From Astrobacterium formosum (GTDB taxonomy: Bacteria; Pseudomonadota; Alphaproteobacteria; Rhizobiales; Xanthobacteraceae), in contig JAVDCA010000027.1 in the NCBI GenBank assembly GCA_030848545.1, positions 29,172 through 93,171 on the forward strand: a stretch of 64,000 bases of DNA, in the 5' to 3' direction. This document shows positions 8,582 to 16,357 of this stretch, piece by piece (within the stretch, counting starts at the first letter, position 1; every line of letters starts with the position of its first letter). The notes below the pieces were generated by a model. The model ran no database searches, was not told the DNA's origin, and was given only the letters and a program-made list of their open reading frames with translations. Made by a program: the position numbers and the translations under genes.

Positions 8582-9120
8582 TCCGCTGGCTCCTGTGGCT
8601 CCTGGCCGGTCTCCTGCTCGGCGGCGTCGTTCATCTCGCCTCGATCCTCGTGCTGCCGCACACCGCGATCCAGGACGCCTATTCGCGGCTCTCCGCCGTG
8701 ACGCCGGTGAATTCCTTCACGATCCTGCCCGAGGCGAGCCCGGCGGCGGCGGCGGTGCCGTTCATGGATCCGGCCTTCGCGGTCGCGGTGTGCCGGTTCG
8801 ACCTGTCCGCCGCGCCCATCAATCTCAGCGTGCCGGTCAGCGCCGCCTATACGTCGGTGACGTTCTACACCCGCCGCGGCGTCGCCTTCTATGCCCTCAA
8901 CGACCGCGCCGCCGGACGGCGCACCATCGAGCTCGACCTGATGACCTCGCAGCAGCGCGAAGCCCTTCCAAACGAGGAGGACATCACCGCCGCCGACCGG
9001 CTGATCATCGAGGCTCCGACCGCGACCGGCATGATCGTGACGCGCGCGCTCTCGCCCGAGCCCGGACAGATGGAACGCACCCGCGCCGCGCTCTCGGCGG
9101 CACGGTGTCAGCCGCAGTGA
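8578..9120 (+). CDS. Short DUF1254-like membrane-anchored protein
   Basis: A 180-aa protein with an N-terminal membrane segment (IRWLLWLLAGLLLGGVVHLASILVL). The periplasmic domain contains NSFTILPEASP, DPAFAVAVCRFDLSAAPINLSV and VTFYTRRGVAFYALNDR. Coupling to the preceding DUF1214-type gene (ATGA overlap) and the general motif order suggest the short alphaproteobacterial DUF1254-like partner. Much of the longer DUF1254 domain is absent, so the family call is moderate. A long palindromic element just downstream separates it from a convergent gene. Confidence 0.65.
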   Translation: MIRWLLWLLAGLLLGGVVHLASILVLPHTAIQDAYSRLSAVTPVNSFTILPEASPAAAAVPFMDPAFAVAVCRFDLSAAPINLSVPVSAAYTSVTFYTRRGVAFYALNDRAAGRRTIELDLMTSQQREALPNEEDITAADRLIIEAPTATGMIVTRALSPEPGQMERTRAALSAARCQPQ

Positions 9121-9154
9121 CGACGCGAATAGGCTGAAAGCAATTCATCGGCGT

Positions 9155-9265
9155 TCGTCATTTCGGGACGCCGCGCAAGCGGCGAGCCCGCAATCCATAC
9201 TCCGCAGCACCGAGGGTTATGGATTCCGGGCTCGCGGCCTTGCAGGCCGCGCCCCGGAATGACGA
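9155..9265. repeat. Long palindromic intergenic element
   Basis: About 111 bases with imperfectly complementary halves: TCGTCATTTCGGG at the left end, CCCGGAATGACGA at the right, and ATCCATA/TATGGAT flanking the centre. It lies between two convergent genes and could act as a bidirectional terminator. Elements of this kind are dispersed in Rhizobiales genomes. Confidence 0.7.
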
Positions 9266-9287
9266 GGTCTGTTCCGGGGACTGCCTC

Positions 9288-10034
9288 TCACTTGGTGATG
9301 AGCGGCCTGGCGCCGACCGGGACGACGCCGGAGCCGGGGGCGCGGCCGACGGCGATCTGGCTCTCGGCGATACGCATGCGCAGAAGCGTCAGCGTGCGCT
9401 CGGTCTCGACCGCCATCGGGGCCGGGGTCGCGATGACGAGCCGTTCGAGGGCAGCCCGATAGGCCTCGGCGCGGTCGAGGAGCGACTGCTGCACCCACTC
9501 GACGATCAGGATGTTCTCGGCATTGCGGGCGACCGCATTGGCGTGCTCGCTGACATTGACATCCACGTAGCCGAGGCTCTTGGCGCGCTTGTCGTCCATG
9601 TCGAGGACGCGCCGTGCCGTCATGAAGAACGGCGAGATGCGCACCACGTCGTTGCGGATGTCCGTATCGAGTTGCGAGTAGCGCGCCGTCGCCGAGCGAT
9701 AGGGCGTCACCATCAGGTTCTTCGCATAGGCGAGCCGGTCGTAATGGGGCCAGCCGGTGAACAGATTGGAGACGCCGTATTCGTTGACGATGGAGAAGAA
9801 GCGGGCCCGGTCGAACGGCGGCTCGATCAGCGGATAGGCGAGATCGCGCAGCTGGCGTTCGTCGTCGGTCAACGGATAGTTCGACGGCTCGCGATAGTTG
9901 TCGCGCGCCGCCGTCTGTCCGACCCAGGAGTGGATGTTGTCGGTGACCAATCCGGGCTTGAGGCGGCCGAGGTCGCCGTTCGGGCATTCTCCGATGCCGA
10001 ACAGACAGATGAGCAGGGGGACGACCGCGATCAC
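9288..10034 (-). CDS. Conserved hypothetical protein, probably exported
   Basis: A 248-aa protein with a hydrophobic N-terminus (MIAVVPLLICLFGIGEC), either a signal peptide or a lipoprotein-like leader ending in Cys. The mature part has no motif I can assign. It includes NIHSWVGQTAARDNYREPSNYPLTDDERQLRDLAYPLI and a helical region (VSEHANAVARNAENILIVEWVQQSLLDRAEAYRAALERL, about 145-183). The start overlaps the stop of a 63-aa gene upstream by four bases, which fixes it and makes a two-gene operon. Function unknown. Confidence 0.65.
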   Translation of the reverse strand: MIAVVPLLICLFGIGECPNGDLGRLKPGLVTDNIHSWVGQTAARDNYREPSNYPLTDDERQLRDLAYPLIEPPFDRARFFSIVNEYGVSNLFTGWPHYDRLAYAKNLMVTPYRSATARYSQLDTDIRNDVVRISPFFMTARRVLDMDDKRAKSLGYVDVNVSEHANAVARNAENILIVEWVQQSLLDRAEAYRAALERLVIATPAPMAVETERTLTLLRMRIAESQIAVGRAPGSGVVPVGARPLITK

Positions 10035-10222
10035 GACCGCGTCGCCCGCCGGCGACGCTTGCGCACCGAGGCCGCCGTTCCGGCGAAGCCGTCGGAAGGC
10101 TCGTCGTCCTGGTGCTCGATGCGGATGACCGGAAGAATGATGATCGTCGCCGATCCTCGCGGCACGCTGGCGGCGGCGCGGGTGATGTGGCGCACTTCAG
10201 GGAATGTGATCACTGTTCCCAT
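10031..10222 (-). CDS. Small hypothetical protein, first gene of a two-gene operon
   Basis: A 63-aa protein (MGTVITFPEVRHITRAA at the N-terminus, basic RKRRRRATRS at the C-terminus). No domain is recognised. The ATGA overlap with the downstream exported hypothetical gene argues that it is real. It is divergent from the DUF2336-like gene. Confidence 0.5.
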   Translation of the reverse strand: MGTVITFPEVRHITRAAASVPRGSATIIILPVIRIEHQDDEPSDGFAGTAASVRKRRRRATRS

Positions 10223-10269
10223 GTTTCCCTCCCCGGCCGGGTGTTGCGATGGCAGTCCATGAGCCGGTG

Positions 10270-10299
10270 CGTACGATCCAAGGGGGCCGTACGATCCAA
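10270..10299. repeat. Twelve-base direct repeat in a divergent promoter region
   Basis: CGTACGATCCAA occurs at 10270-10281 and exactly again at 10288-10299 (18-base period). It lies between the 63-aa gene (minus) and the DUF2336-like gene (plus), and may be a regulator binding site. Confidence 0.6.
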
Positions 10300-10316
10300 A
10301 GGTGGATCCGCGATGG

Positions 10317-10331
10317 TTAACGCTCTGCTAA
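10317..10331. promoter_or_regulatory. CtrA-like site
   Basis: TTAA-CGCTCTG-CTAA differs by one base from the CtrA consensus TTAA-N7-TTAA. It lies 103 bases upstream of the DUF2336-like start. A site of the same one-mismatch form lies upstream of the sensor kinase at 14582-14596. Confidence 0.45.
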
Positions 10332-10433
10332 CGCACTCGCGCTATGGTATCGGGTCTGCTACTTAAGGTTTTTCACGCGACGGTTGCGGAACGACCGAAA
10401 GTGGCCGGACCCGACCGGAGACGAGGTGAGCGC

Positions 10434-11288
10434 GTGACCAAGACCAACACCAAGACCAACGTGGAAAAGCTCGAAGAGCTGATCGCCCGCGAGGACGGGC
10501 GCGGCGTCGATATCCGGTCGATGGCGATGCGCATGCTGACCGACGCCTATGTGGACGCCGTCGATCTCAGTCCCGAGGATGAGGCTCAATACGTGGAGAT
10601 CGCGTCGCGCCTGATCGACGAGGTCGATGCCGCGACCCGGGAGACGGTCGCCGCCAGGCTGCGCACCTGCCCGCGCGTGCCGTCCGCTCTCGCGGCACGG
10701 CTCGACGTTCGGACAGAGCCCGTCGACGACGACGCGAACACCGGACGACGGTTCTTCACCGCCGATGCCGGCGAACGCCGCCGCATTCTCGCCGAGCTCG
10801 ACGCCGCCGAGGCGACACCACCGCCCGGCGATGCTCCCCGTGTCATCGCCAGCCTGGAGCAGTCGGCCCTCGCCGGCCACCCCGGCGAATTCATCCGCGA
10901 ACTCGAGCGCAGCCTGCGGCTGCCGCGCGAGACCGCCGAACGCATCGTCAACGATCTCGGCGGCGAACCGATGGTGGTCGCCGCCCGCGCCCTCGGCATG
11001 CCGCTCGCGGTGCTGCAGCGCATCCTCATGTTCGTCAATCCGGCGATCGGCCATTCGGTCCGGCGCGTCTACGACTTGTCCGACCTTTACGAACTGGTGA
11101 CGCCCGCGGCCGCGCGCCGGCTCGTCGCCGCCTGGCGGCCGACGTCCGCGGGTGATCGCCCCGCCCCATCCCGGCCGGCACCCGAGCCGCGCTCCTTTGA
11201 AGACAGCCTGCGCGCCGCCGCATCCTCCCGGCCATTCGGCCGGAAGCCCGCGGTATCGACGCCACGCAAGATTCAGCGCACCACCTGA
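10434..11288 (+). CDS. DUF2336-like protein
   Basis: A 284-aa largely helical cytoplasmic protein. The run TDAYVDAVDLSPEDEAQYVEIASRLIDEVDAATRETVAARLRTCPRVPSALAARL, early in the protein, resembles the start of DUF2336, an alphaproteobacterial family of unknown function. The middle (SLRLPRETAERIVNDLGGEPMVVAARALGMPLAVLQRILMFVNPA) also looks like repeated helical hairpins. I chose the GTG at 10434, which has AGGTGAG eight bases upstream. Its 3' end overlaps the convergent DUF1491 gene by 16 bases. Known DUF2336 proteins are often longer. Confidence 0.6.
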   Translation: MTKTNTKTNVEKLEELIAREDGRGVDIRSMAMRMLTDAYVDAVDLSPEDEAQYVEIASRLIDEVDAATRETVAARLRTCPRVPSALAARLDVRTEPVDDDANTGRRFFTADAGERRRILAELDAAEATPPPGDAPRVIASLEQSALAGHPGEFIRELERSLRLPRETAERIVNDLGGEPMVVAARALGMPLAVLQRILMFVNPAIGHSVRRVYDLSDLYELVTPAAARRLVAAWRPTSAGDRPAPSRPAPEPRSFEDSLRAAASSRPFGRKPAVSTPRKIQRTT

Positions 11289-11620
11289 TCGAGGAAGTGC
11301 CGCCCCTGGCGGTCTTCGATCTCGACGATCCAGACGTCGGGATCGAACTTGATCTCACGGGTGAGGAACGCCTCCACGGCCGCTTCGTCGGCCGGCAGAG
11401 GATCGAGGCACGCCACGAAGGCGCGGTCGGCCGGTTGGGCCTCGTCGAACGCCGATTGCGGCGCCGGCCCATAGAGATCGGCTGAGCCGTCGAGACGGTT
11501 GATCTTGATGAATATGGCGCCGGCGTCCTCGGCGCCGCGCCGACGCACGGCCCCATAGGCCCCACCGCCTTCGCAGCGGCGCACATAGGCCGCAACCCAC
11601 AGTCCCGACTTCAACCGCAT
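11273..11620 (-). CDS. DUF1491 family protein
   Basis: A 115-aa protein matching DUF1491 from end to end: MRLKSGLWVAAYVRRC, AVRRRGAEDAGAIFIKINRLDG, SADLYGPAP, and near the C-terminus REIKFDPDVWIVEIEDRQG followed by RHFL. The family is nearly restricted to alphaproteobacteria and has no known function. The start at MRLKSG is the family start; the frame continues upstream but without family similarity. It overlaps the convergent DUF2336-like gene by 16 bases and follows the kinase/peptidoglycan-binding pair on the same strand. Confidence 0.88.
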   Translation of the reverse strand: MRLKSGLWVAAYVRRCEGGGAYGAVRRRGAEDAGAIFIKINRLDGSADLYGPAPQSAFDEAQPADRAFVACLDPLPADEAAVEAFLTREIKFDPDVWIVEIEDRQGRHFLDQVVR

Positions 11621-11762
11621 GGCAGTCTCGCTTTCCGCGCCGACGGCACTTGCGACCTCGCGGGTCGATTCGGCAAGCACCGGCGGACCGGCGTTGTGAC
11701 TGCAGTGGTGTGGCAATGCCAAGGCGGCGCGCCGCCGCGATCTCAGTGATCGGCTCGGTTTT

Positions 11763-11813
11763 CGTGCCCCGGGCGCGCTGCAGCATGCAATGCTGCGCCG
11801 CGCCCGGGGCACG
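11763..11813. repeat. Perfect palindromic repeat, family A
   Basis: Arms CGTGCCCCGGGCGCG (11763-11777) and its exact complement (11799-11813) enclose CTGCAGCA/TGCTGC pairing. Related copies lie at 35954-36144 and 63914-63963. Confidence 0.8.
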
Positions 11814-11840
11814 ATGCCGTAGTAATCTCGCGGAAGCGTA

Positions 11841-12695
11841 TCACTCGAGCGGCCGGCCCGACATGGTGCCGAGTTCGCGCACCAGCCGTTCCGACAGCTG
11901 GCCGGTGACGGGCATGTTGCGACCGCGCTCGAAACGCTCGATGGCGGCCCGCGTCTCGGGGTCGTAGATTCCCGTAGGCCTGACCTGGCCATAGCCGAAA
12001 TCGCCGAGCACCCGCTGCACCGCCACGAGCTGCCGCGCCGGGGTCGGAACCGGCGGTGCCGGCGGCACGGTGGGAGGCGGCGACGGCTGTGCGGCCGGGG
12101 TGATCAGTTCGGCGATCGCGTCGCGGCGCGGCGCCGGTTGCGGCAGCGGCGTCTTCGCCTTGGCGGGAGCGTGCATGATCGCCTGCAGCGTCGCTTCGCT
12201 CATCTCGCCGCCGATCTTGACGCCGCTCGCCTGTTCGAACTCGCGCAGCGCCGCATCGGTCCTGGCGCCATAGATGCCGTCGACGGCGCCGTCGTAGTAG
12301 CCGCGGCGGGCGAGCTCGCGCTGTATGTCGGTGATGATATCGCCGCGCGTGCGCGTGGCCGCCTGCGGCGGCAATGACGATGTCGAGGTCGGCGCCGGCG
12401 CCACCTCGCGGCGTCCGACATCGACGGCGGACGGGCGCGGGCGCGGCATGGCGATGGCGCCGGTGGGCTCGCTCGCGGCGACCGGCGAGCGGACGGCGAA
12501 CAGAGGCGCCGGATGCGGGCCCGGCTGCAGGAACAAGCCGTTGACCACGATCGCGGTCATCGCCCCGGCGGCGGCGACGACGAGGAACGAATCGCGCGGA
12601 TTGCGGACCACGAGACGCCACCACAACGGCCGGCCCGAGCGCGGCGCGTCGTCTTCATCGTCAACTACTGGGCGTCGCAAGGCTTGACTACGCAC
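11841..12695 (-). CDS. Membrane-anchored protein with two peptidoglycan-binding domains
   Basis: A 284-aa protein with a cytoplasmic N-terminus, one membrane segment (about 35-53, FLVVAAAGAMTAIVVNGLFL) and a periplasmic part. That part carries two PG_binding_1 modules: about 118-170 (IITDIQRELARRGYYDGAVDGIYG... TDAALREFEQASG) and 222-282 (LVAVQRVLGDFGYGQVRPTGIYD... TRAAIERFERGRNMPVTG). They are separated by a Pro-rich linker. It likely binds cell wall without catalysing a reaction. The GTG start lies inside the last codons of the upstream kinase (8-base overlap), so the two are translationally coupled. This ties wall sensing or anchoring to the kinase (inference). Confidence 0.85.
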   Translation of the reverse strand: MRSQALRRPVVDDEDDAPRSGRPLWWRLVVRNPRDSFLVVAAAGAMTAIVVNGLFLQPGPHPAPLFAVRSPVAASEPTGAIAMPRPRPSAVDVGRREVAPAPTSTSSLPPQAATRTRGDIITDIQRELARRGYYDGAVDGIYGARTDAALREFEQASGVKIGGEMSEATLQAIMHAPAKAKTPLPQPAPRRDAIAELITPAAQPSPPPTVPPAPPVPTPARQLVAVQRVLGDFGYGQVRPTGIYDPETRAAIERFERGRNMPVTGQLSERLVRELGTMSGRPLE

Positions 12696-14508
12696 TCTTC
12701 TTCACCGGCATCGTTTCTTCCGTCAGCACGGCGGCAAAGCCGTCCGCGTGGCGGATGATGTTGGACTGGATGGTCTCGCTCCTGGCACGCTCACAGTCGA
12801 GCGGAAGCCGAACCGTGATGCGGGTTCCCTCCCCGAGCCGGCTGTCGATGGCGACGTCGCCGCCGTGCAGGGACGCGAGCCCCTTGACGATCGACAGGCC
12901 CAGACCGGTGCCGTCGTGGCGGCGGTCGTAGGAACCGCGCGCCTGGAAGAACGGGCTGCCGATGCGCGGCAGGTCCTCGGCACCGATGCCGATGCCGGTA
13001 TCGGCGACAGCGATCGCGATCATCGTCCCCTCCACCTCGGCGGTGACCTTCACCCGTCCGCCAGCGTCGGTGAACTTGATGGCATTGGAGAGGAGATTGA
13101 GCAAGATCTGCTTGAGGGCCCGCTTGTCGGCGACGATCTCCGGCAATGTCTCGGAAACGTGCATGGATAGTTCGATGCCGGCCTCACGCGCCTTCAAGGC
13201 GAGGAGATCGCAGCAATTGCCGATCGCGCCGGCGAGCCCGAACGGCTCGGGGCGGATATCGAACTCGCCGGTGTCAAGCTTCGACATGTCGAGAATTCCG
13301 TTCACCACCGCCAAGAGATGATTGCCGGAATCGTTGATCAGTTGGGCGTATTCGCGGCGGCGGGCGCCGTCGAGGCGCATCTCTTTTTCGTTCACCAGCA
13401 TATCGGAGAAGCCGATGATGGCGTTGAGCGGCGTGCGCAGTTCGTGGCTCATGGTGGCGAGAAAGCGGCCCTTGGCATCGTTGGCACGCTCGGCCTCCCG
13501 CCGCGCCTCCTCGACCGACTGCTCCTGGATCTTGCGCGCGGTGACGTCGCGCATCACCGCGACCACCTCGCGGGCACCAAGCGTCACGGTCTCGCCGACG
13601 GCATGCCCGAGCGGTCGGCAGCGCATTTCGATCCAGATGAAGCGAACCGTGCCGTCGGCGTCGTCGCGGCGGACGCGGAATTCGACCGGATGCTCCTCGC
13701 CCTGGGCCGAGGCGTCGGAGAGCGCGGTCAGATAGGCAGGCCGGTCGGCGACATGGACGCGGTCGAACAGGCCGTGGCCCTTCAATTCGGCGGCGGTGGC
13801 GCCGAACATCGCCTCGGCGGCCGGCGAAATGAACAGCACGGTGCCGTTCCTGCCATGGCGCGCGATGACGTCGGTCATGTTGCAGGCGAGCAGGCGGTAG
13901 CGGTCCTCCTCGGCATAGAGGAGCCAGAAGCTCGTGCGCGCCAGCGACTCGGCTCCGAGCGCGAGACCGGTCGCATAGAGGGAAGCCGAAATGACGCCGA
14001 GCGCGGCGAGCGCTGCCTGGCTGTGCTCGGCCGGCGCCGGCAGGAGATCGTAGGCGCCACACAGGACGAGGAGCGCGGCGGCGGCGAGTACCAGCGTCGA
14101 GGCGACCGCGACGACCCGGCGCGACGCCGACAACGCCGCCTCAAGCGGCACGATGACGAACCAGATGGCCGCGAAGGAGCCGATGCCGCCGGTCTTGGCC
14201 GCCACCATGGTGACGAGACCGGTCAGCGCGAGGGAAGAGAGAACGTGCGCGCTCTCGAACTTGCCGGTGCGGGAGAGGAAATAGGCGGTCAGGATCGGCG
14301 CGATCAGCCAGGCGAATACCGCCACCTCCAGAAGGCTCGGAACGCCGCGCATCGCCAGATAGGCCGGCAGGGTCGCCAGCGCGGCGAGGCTGCCGAGCAG
14401 CCGCGGGGCGATGAAAGCGCGATGGCGTGCCGACGTCAGCGCGTCCGTCTGCACCGACGGATGCACCTGTGCGTCGACATAGTCGCGTATGGATGCGAGC
14501 AGTTTCAA
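12688..14508 (-). CDS. Membrane sensor histidine kinase with PAS domain, DivJ/PleC-like
   Basis: A 606-aa inner-membrane sensor. Hydrophobic segments fill residues 30-200 (about six helices), followed by a PAS domain (about 205-330, RYRLLACNMTDVIARHGRNG). Next comes HisKA with FLATMSHELRTPLNAIIGFS (phospho-accepting His near 354). The HATPase_c domain has NLLSNAIKFTDAGG (N box), VADTGIGIG (G1) and HDGTGLGLSIVKGLASLHGG (G2). No receiver domain is present. The H-box and layout resemble the DivJ/PleC/PdhS cell-cycle kinases, which act on DivK in alphaproteobacteria; PleC-like versus DivJ-like cannot be settled. The start is TTG with a weak ribosome site. A CtrA-like site lies 74 bases upstream. 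Confidence 0.88.
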   Translation of the reverse strand: MKLLASIRDYVDAQVHPSVQTDALTSARHRAFIAPRLLGSLAALATLPAYLAMRGVPSLLEVAVFAWLIAPILTAYFLSRTGKFESAHVLSSLALTGLVTMVAAKTGGIGSFAAIWFVIVPLEAALSASRRVVAVASTLVLAAAALLVLCGAYDLLPAPAEHSQAALAALGVISASLYATGLALGAESLARTSFWLLYAEEDRYRLLACNMTDVIARHGRNGTVLFISPAAEAMFGATAAELKGHGLFDRVHVADRPAYLTALSDASAQGEEHPVEFRVRRDDADGTVRFIWIEMRCRPLGHAVGETVTLGAREVVAVMRDVTARKIQEQSVEEARREAERANDAKGRFLATMSHELRTPLNAIIGFSDMLVNEKEMRLDGARRREYAQLINDSGNHLLAVVNGILDMSKLDTGEFDIRPEPFGLAGAIGNCCDLLALKAREAGIELSMHVSETLPEIVADKRALKQILLNLLSNAIKFTDAGGRVKVTAEVEGTMIAIAVADTGIGIGAEDLPRIGSPFFQARGSYDRRHDGTGLGLSIVKGLASLHGGDVAIDSRLGEGTRITVRLPLDCERARSETIQSNIIRHADGFAAVLTEETMPVKKSA

Positions 14509-14671
14509 AGTGCGTCCCGATCTTTCGCCGGCCCCGATGACGGCGCCTTCCCGTGTCCCGGCGGATCGTCGCAGAGGTGTTTTAAGCGAACGCTAAGGCA
14601 AGCAGCACCGCACTGCGTACAATTCGACTAATCGGGCAAGTCGTTCATTCACCACGCCGCATTCGCGAGCC
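14509..14671. promoter_or_regulatory. Upstream region of the sensor kinase
   Basis: Non-coding leader of the kinase gene. It contains the CtrA-like site at 14582-14596 and an inverted TTCACCA (14648-14654) facing the 19-base tandem array. Confidence 0.4.
14582..14596. promoter_or_regulatory. CtrA-like site upstream of the sensor kinase
   Basis: TTAA-GCGAACG-CTAA, one mismatch from TTAA-N7-TTAA. It lies 74 bases upstream of the kinase start, a position compatible with promoter control. Confidence 0.45.
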
Positions 14672-14747
14672 ATGGTGAACGCAACGTTGCATGGTGAACG
14701 ACAGGTTGATTGGTGAACAACGGGTTGATTGGTGAACGCTTCGTTGC
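14672..14747. repeat. Four tandem 19-base repeats (iteron-like)
   Basis: Units at 14672, 14691, 14710 and 14729 follow the pattern WTGGTGAACGNNNSGTTGM with no spacer between them (for example ATGGTGAACGACAGGTTGA). The core TGGTGAAC is invariant in all four. The array sits between the divergent kinase and DUF5330 genes. A 19-base period puts successive cores on nearly the same DNA face after two turns, as for arrays bound by a cooperative protein. Confidence 0.85.
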
Positions 14748-14794
14748 CGTTGGAGAGATCGCATGTTGCACGGCGTTATTTCTCGCCGCAGCTT

Positions 14795-15012
14795 GCTCCC
14801 TCTCCCCGCCGAACTCGGGCCTGCCCGCGTTCGGCAATCAATAGTGTCGAAGTCGGGCAGGCCCGACTTCGATGGGGAGGGGGTTGGGGTGAGGCGGCTC
14901 CGGCGCCGCGATCATGCACAACGTCCGGCATGGCGACCGTCTCGCCCGCGACTCGCTTCGCTTCCCCCTCACCCCGACCCTCACCCCAAATGGGGAGAGG
15001 GAGAAGGAAAGC
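14795..15012. repeat. Composite palindromic intergenic element
   Basis: Contains a CTCCCTCTCCCC/GGGGAGAGGGAG pair (about 14797 and 14994), GAAGTCGGGCAGGCCCGACTTC (14849-14870), and GTTGGGGTGAGG/CCTCACCCCGAC pairing. It is the kind of dispersed palindromic unit found between genes in Rhizobiales. No protein-coding content is supported. Confidence 0.65.
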
Positions 15013-15089
15013 CGTGCCGCGTGCGGTCGACCTGCGCCGGCAATCATGCCCGCAATGATCGCCGCGAATCGCGATCATTCAAATTGTCG

Positions 15090-15110
15090 GAAAATTCGCT
15101 GAAAATTCGC
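15090..15110. repeat. Two direct GAAAATTCGC repeats upstream of the DUF5330 gene
   Basis: GAAAATTCGC at 15090-15099 and 15101-15110 (11-base period, one helical turn), with a weaker GCCGAAAATCC following. They lie about 130-150 bases before the DUF5330 start and may be an activator or repressor site. Confidence 0.4.
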
Positions 15111-15236
15111 CGCGCATTTGCCGAAAATCCTCGCCCCGCATCGAACCGCACTTTCAAGCGTCGGTGGTAGGTTCGCCGCACTGGGGAAACAACAATCATG
15201 GGGATGTGGGAGATGATCATGATGTGAGGCAGGGTC

Positions 15237-15677
15237 ATGTTCTTCCTCTTGCGAGTTACATTCTGGCTGTGCGTCGTTCTCGCACTGCTGCCGACCGGCG
15301 GGTCGAAGCAGTCCGACAACACACGGGCGCAGCAGGCCCAGAAGAGCGACATCTCCGCCGTCGAGGCCTTCTCGGCCGCAGCGGCGACCGTGTCCGACAT
15401 GCGCCACTTCTGTGAGCGCCAGCCGGATGCCTGCGTACTCGGTTCGCAGGCAGCCGTTGCGTTCGGCCAGCGTGCGCAGGCCGGCGCCCACATGGTCTAC
15501 GAGTTCATCAACGAGCGCCTGGCTCCGCAGGAGACCGGCAGCGTCGCTTCCCGTCCGGCGGGACTGAAGAGCGCGGTGCCGGCCGTCAAGGCCTCGCAGA
15601 ACACGTTGACGCCCAACGATCTCGTCACTCCGTGGCGCGCGCCCATAAAAGATGCGCCCGGCCGCAAACAGGTCTGA
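15237..15677 (+). CDS. DUF5330 family protein
   Basis: A 146-aa exported or membrane-anchored protein. It has a short hydrophobic N-terminus (MFFLLRVTFWLCVVLALLPTGG), then AVEAFSAAAATVSDMRHFCERQPDACVLGSQAAVAFGQRAQAGAHMVYEF, and a C-terminal TLTPNDLVTPWRAP. This is the typical order of DUF5330, a Rhizobiales family of unknown function. The two Cys (HFCERQPDAC) could form a periplasmic disulfide. It is monocistronic, divergent from the kinase region. Confidence 0.82.
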   Translation: MFFLLRVTFWLCVVLALLPTGGSKQSDNTRAQQAQKSDISAVEAFSAAAATVSDMRHFCERQPDACVLGSQAAVAFGQRAQAGAHMVYEFINERLAPQETGSVASRPAGLKSAVPAVKASQNTLTPNDLVTPWRAPIKDAPGRKQV

Positions 15678-15880
15678 CCGAATTCGATCACAAGTCTGTC
15701 GAGCCACATATGTTGAACCTCCGGCCTTGCTTTGGCCGAGGCCGGTGCGCGGTCCCCCTGCCCGACTCGCGCCCGGCCTTTTTCTTTTCGTCGCCGGTGT
15801 TTCACCGCCGCTGAAGCCGCTATATGTCACCAAGGGCCCGGCATCGGCCGGTCTGCCCGAAGCGAGCCGCGGAACCCGGA

Positions 15881-16351
15881 ATGACTGCAACCGGAACGAC
15901 CAGAACCGGAACGAATGAAGCCGGAACGACCATCGACGAGATGCTCGACAATTTCTCCCTGCTCGACGACTGGGAAGACCGCTACCGCTACATCATCGAG
16001 CTGGGCCATACTTTGGCACCACTGCCGGAGGCGGCGCATACGGACACCAACAAGGTCCAGGGCTGCGCCAGCCAGGTGTGGCTGACGACGGCGATCGAGC
16101 CGGGAAGCGGTGGCCCGGTGCTGCGCTTTGTCGGCGACAGCGACGCCCACATCGTCCGCGGCCTGATCGCCATCCTGTTCGCGGTCTATTCGGGCAAATC
16201 CGCCCGCGACATCCTGGCGACCGACGCCGTCGCGATCTTCGAGCGGCTGGGCTTGCGCGACCATCTCACGCCCCAGCGCTCCAACGGCCTGCGCTCCATG
16301 GTGGAGCGCATCCGCGCCGACGCCCGCGCGGCGCTCGCGGAAGCCGTGTAG
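15881..16351 (+). CDS. sufE: Cysteine desulfuration protein SufE
   Basis: Sulfur-acceptor protein that takes persulfide from the cysteine desulfurase SufS and passes it to Fe-S cluster assembly in the cytoplasm. The 156-aa product contains the SufE core DNFSLLDDWEDRYRYIIELG, then TNKVQGCASQVWL with the persulfide-accepting Cys (residue 66 with this start), and later FAVYSGKSARDI. The ATG at 15881 adds about 15 Thr/Gly-rich residues compared with typical SufE. They are encoded by a short CCGGAACGA-type repeat, so the true start could be nearer MLDNFS (15941). No other suf gene is adjacent. Confidence 0.9.
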   Translation: MTATGTTRTGTNEAGTTIDEMLDNFSLLDDWEDRYRYIIELGHTLAPLPEAAHTDTNKVQGCASQVWLTTAIEPGSGGPVLRFVGDSDAHIVRGLIAILFAVYSGKSARDILATDAVAIFERLGLRDHLTPQRSNGLRSMVERIRADARAALAEAV

Positions 16352-16357
16352 GCCACC

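Noticed and set aside
14672..14747. CRISPR array
   Set aside because: Units are adjacent 19-mers with no unique spacers, and no cas genes are in the window.
14763..15170. Open frames in the element between the kinase and DUF5330 genes
   Set aside because: They coincide with palindromic repeats, lack ribosome sites and encode no recognisable sequence.
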